DNA of 6,099 nt, taken from assembly GCA_013813075.1 (NCBI GenBank), contig JACCSI010000285.1, positions 1 through 6,099 on the forward strand, given 5' to 3'. Of the stretch, positions 5,009 through 6,099 are shown in pieces (positions within the stretch are counted from its first letter, which is position 1; each line of letters begins with the position of its first letter). The stretch comes from Acidobacteriota bacterium (GTDB lineage Bacteria > Acidobacteriota > Vicinamibacteria > Vicinamibacterales > UBA2999). The notes below the pieces were generated by a model, which did no database searches, was not told the origin of the DNA, and saw nothing but the letters and a program-made list of their open reading frames with translations. The position numbers and the translations under genes were made by a program.

Positions 5009-6099
5009 AGATCGCGATCGTCGTCCAACGCTATGGCGCCGGCATCAACGGCGGCGCCGAGCTGCATGCACGCTACATCGCGGAGCACCTTGGCACGCAC
5101 GTGCAGGTCGAGGTCTTGACCACATGCGCCTCAGATTACGTCACCTGGCGCAACGCGCTGCCCGCGGGCGCGGACACGGTCAACGGCGTCACCGTACGGC
5201 GCTTCCCAGTGGTCCGGGAACGCGATCCCGGAGAGTTTGGGCGCCACTCGGAGCGCGTGTTTAGGCAGCCGCATTCCGTGCGCGACGAGCTCGCGTGGCT
5301 CGACGCCGAAGGGCCGACCAGTCCCGAGCTGATTGCCTACATCAAGGCCGGCGAGGACGCGTTCGACTTCTTCATCTTTTTCAGCTTTCGCTATTACCAC
5401 GCTTTCCACGGCATTCGCGCCGTGTCCGCCAAGTCGATTCTCGTGCCGACCGCGGAGCGCGACGGCGCGCTGGGACTGGCTATTTTCGGGCCGATTTTCC
5501 GAGGCGTCCGCGCCTGCATGTACAACTCGTTCGAAGAACGGGCGCTGATTCAGACCGCATCGAACAACCGCGACGTCCCGGGCGTGGTGGTCGGCGTCGG
5601 TTCCGAGATTCCCGCGCACATTAACCCGGTGCGGTTTCGTCAGAAGTTCGAGATGCGGGATCGTTTTGCGATTTATATCGGTCGCATCGACGAAAACAAA
5701 GGATGCGCGGAGCTGTTCGATTACTTTCAGCGCTACGCCCGGATGCTGGCGGCGAGCATGCACCTGGTGCTCATCGGCAACCCGATTATTCCCATTCCGA
5801 AGCATCCCAAGATTCATCATCTTGGCTTCGTCAATGATCAGGACAAGTTCGACGCGCTCTCGGCGGCCGAACTGCTGATCATGCCGTCCTATTTCGAGAG
5901 CTTGTCGATGGTGGCCCTCGAGGCGTGGGCGCTGGGAAAACCGGTGCTGGCCAACGGCCGCTGCGACGTGCTCAAGGGTCAGTGCATCCGCAGCAACGGC
6001 GGCCTCTACTACGACAACTTCCAGGAATTCATCGAGACGCTGCGCGCAATCGATTTCAACCCGATGCTGGCCGGGGCGATGGGCCGCAACGGACGCGAC
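5005..6099 (+). CDS. GT4-type glycosyltransferase, cut by right window edge
   Basis: The frame is open from GTG 5005 to the window end (365 residues, no stop). The N-terminus VKIAIVVQRYGAGINGGAELHARYIAEHL (described in parts: acceptor-side strand residues 2-8, GGAE 16-19) is a classic GT-B start. TTCASDYVTW and NGVTVRRFPV follow, then the donor-domain opening YIGRIDENKG (224-233) with Arg227 and Lys232 expected to contact the nucleotide-sugar phosphates. The retaining-GT4 EX7E motif is Glu298/Glu306 in FESLSMVALEAWALGKPV. The enzyme should transfer a sugar from a nucleotide donor at the cytosolic membrane face. The sugar and acceptor cannot be told. The GTG overlaps the previous stop (GTGA, 5005-5008) with no separate SD of note, so translation is probably coupled. 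Only the C-terminal end appears missing, since family members are around 380-430 residues. Confidence 0.93.
   Translation, partial: MKIAIVVQRYGAGINGGAELHARYIAEHLGTHVQVEVLTTCASDYVTWRNALPAGADTVNGVTVRRFPVVRERDPGEFGRHSERVFRQPHSVRDELAWLDAEGPTSPELIAYIKAGEDAFDFFIFFSFRYYHAFHGIRAVSAKSILVPTAERDGALGLAIFGPIFRGVRACMYNSFEERALIQTASNNRDVPGVVVGVGSEIPAHINPVRFRQKFEMRDRFAIYIGRIDENKGCAELFDYFQRYARMLAASMHLVLIGNPIIPIPKHPKIHHLGFVNDQDKFDALSAAELLIMPSYFESLSMVALEAWALGKPVLANGRCDVLKGQCIRSNGGLYYDNFQEFIETLRAIDFNPMLAGAMGRNGRD

Noticed and set aside
4369..5100. Minus-strand frame with RSRSGF/RSRSEF repeats resembling an SR-rich protein
   Set aside because: The repetition is the reverse complement of the 18-bp RNPDRD repeat. 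An 18-bp unit without stops stays open in several frames, so this is an artefact.
5131..5820. 229-codon minus-strand frame opposite the glycosyltransferase
   Set aside because: Shadow of the GT4 gene, whose sense frame shows GGAE, GRIDENKG and the EX7E motif.

Overview
The window looks like a stretch of a high-GC, Gram-negative-type bacterial chromosome. GC is high by eye, GTG starts occur, and genes are tightly packed. The gene content (bS21, a UbiA-family DPPR-synthase-like enzyme, DUF362, GT4) would fit Acidobacteriota or a similar soil lineage, but that assignment is a low-confidence inference. There are no tRNA or rRNA genes, CRISPR arrays, insertion sequences or phage genes.

Left arm (1-861, minus strand): the N-terminal two thirds of purD (purine biosynthesis), cut by the window edge just after its EFN metal-site motif. 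A 206-bp divergent intergenic region follows (862-1067). It holds an imperfect promoter candidate, a 10-bp palindrome and a structured rpsU leader: two consecutive hairpins, competing GGTGCC/GGCACC repeats and an unusually extended Shine-Dalgarno.

Right arm (1068-6099, plus strand): six genes on one strand, very probably co-transcribed at least from 1310 onward. They are rpsU (bS21), a single-domain STAS protein with an intact phosphorylatable serine, a UbiA-superfamily transferase closest to decaprenyl-phosphate phosphoribosyltransferases, a DUF362 protein with a C-terminal extension, a 373-aa coiled-coil protein with a DNA-level hexapeptide repeat (RNPDRD/E), an Arg8 tract and an acidic tail, and a GT4 glycosyltransferase that runs off the right edge. 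Junctions are +5 nt (STAS to UbiA), +4 nt (UbiA to DUF362), +9 nt (DUF362 to coiled coil) and a 4-nt GTGA overlap (coiled coil to GT4), so translational coupling is likely.

Working model (inference): the last four genes are the start of a cell-surface glycan locus. The UbiA enzyme would make or modify a polyprenyl-phosphate-linked sugar, GT4 would add sugars from nucleotide donors, and the coiled-coil protein could be a scaffold. DUF362 has no assigned reaction. The STAS protein suggests partner-switching control, but no kinase, phosphatase or sigma factor partner is visible. The most novel material is the repeat-bearing coiled-coil protein, the STAS/UbiA/DUF362 coupling, and the rpsU leader.
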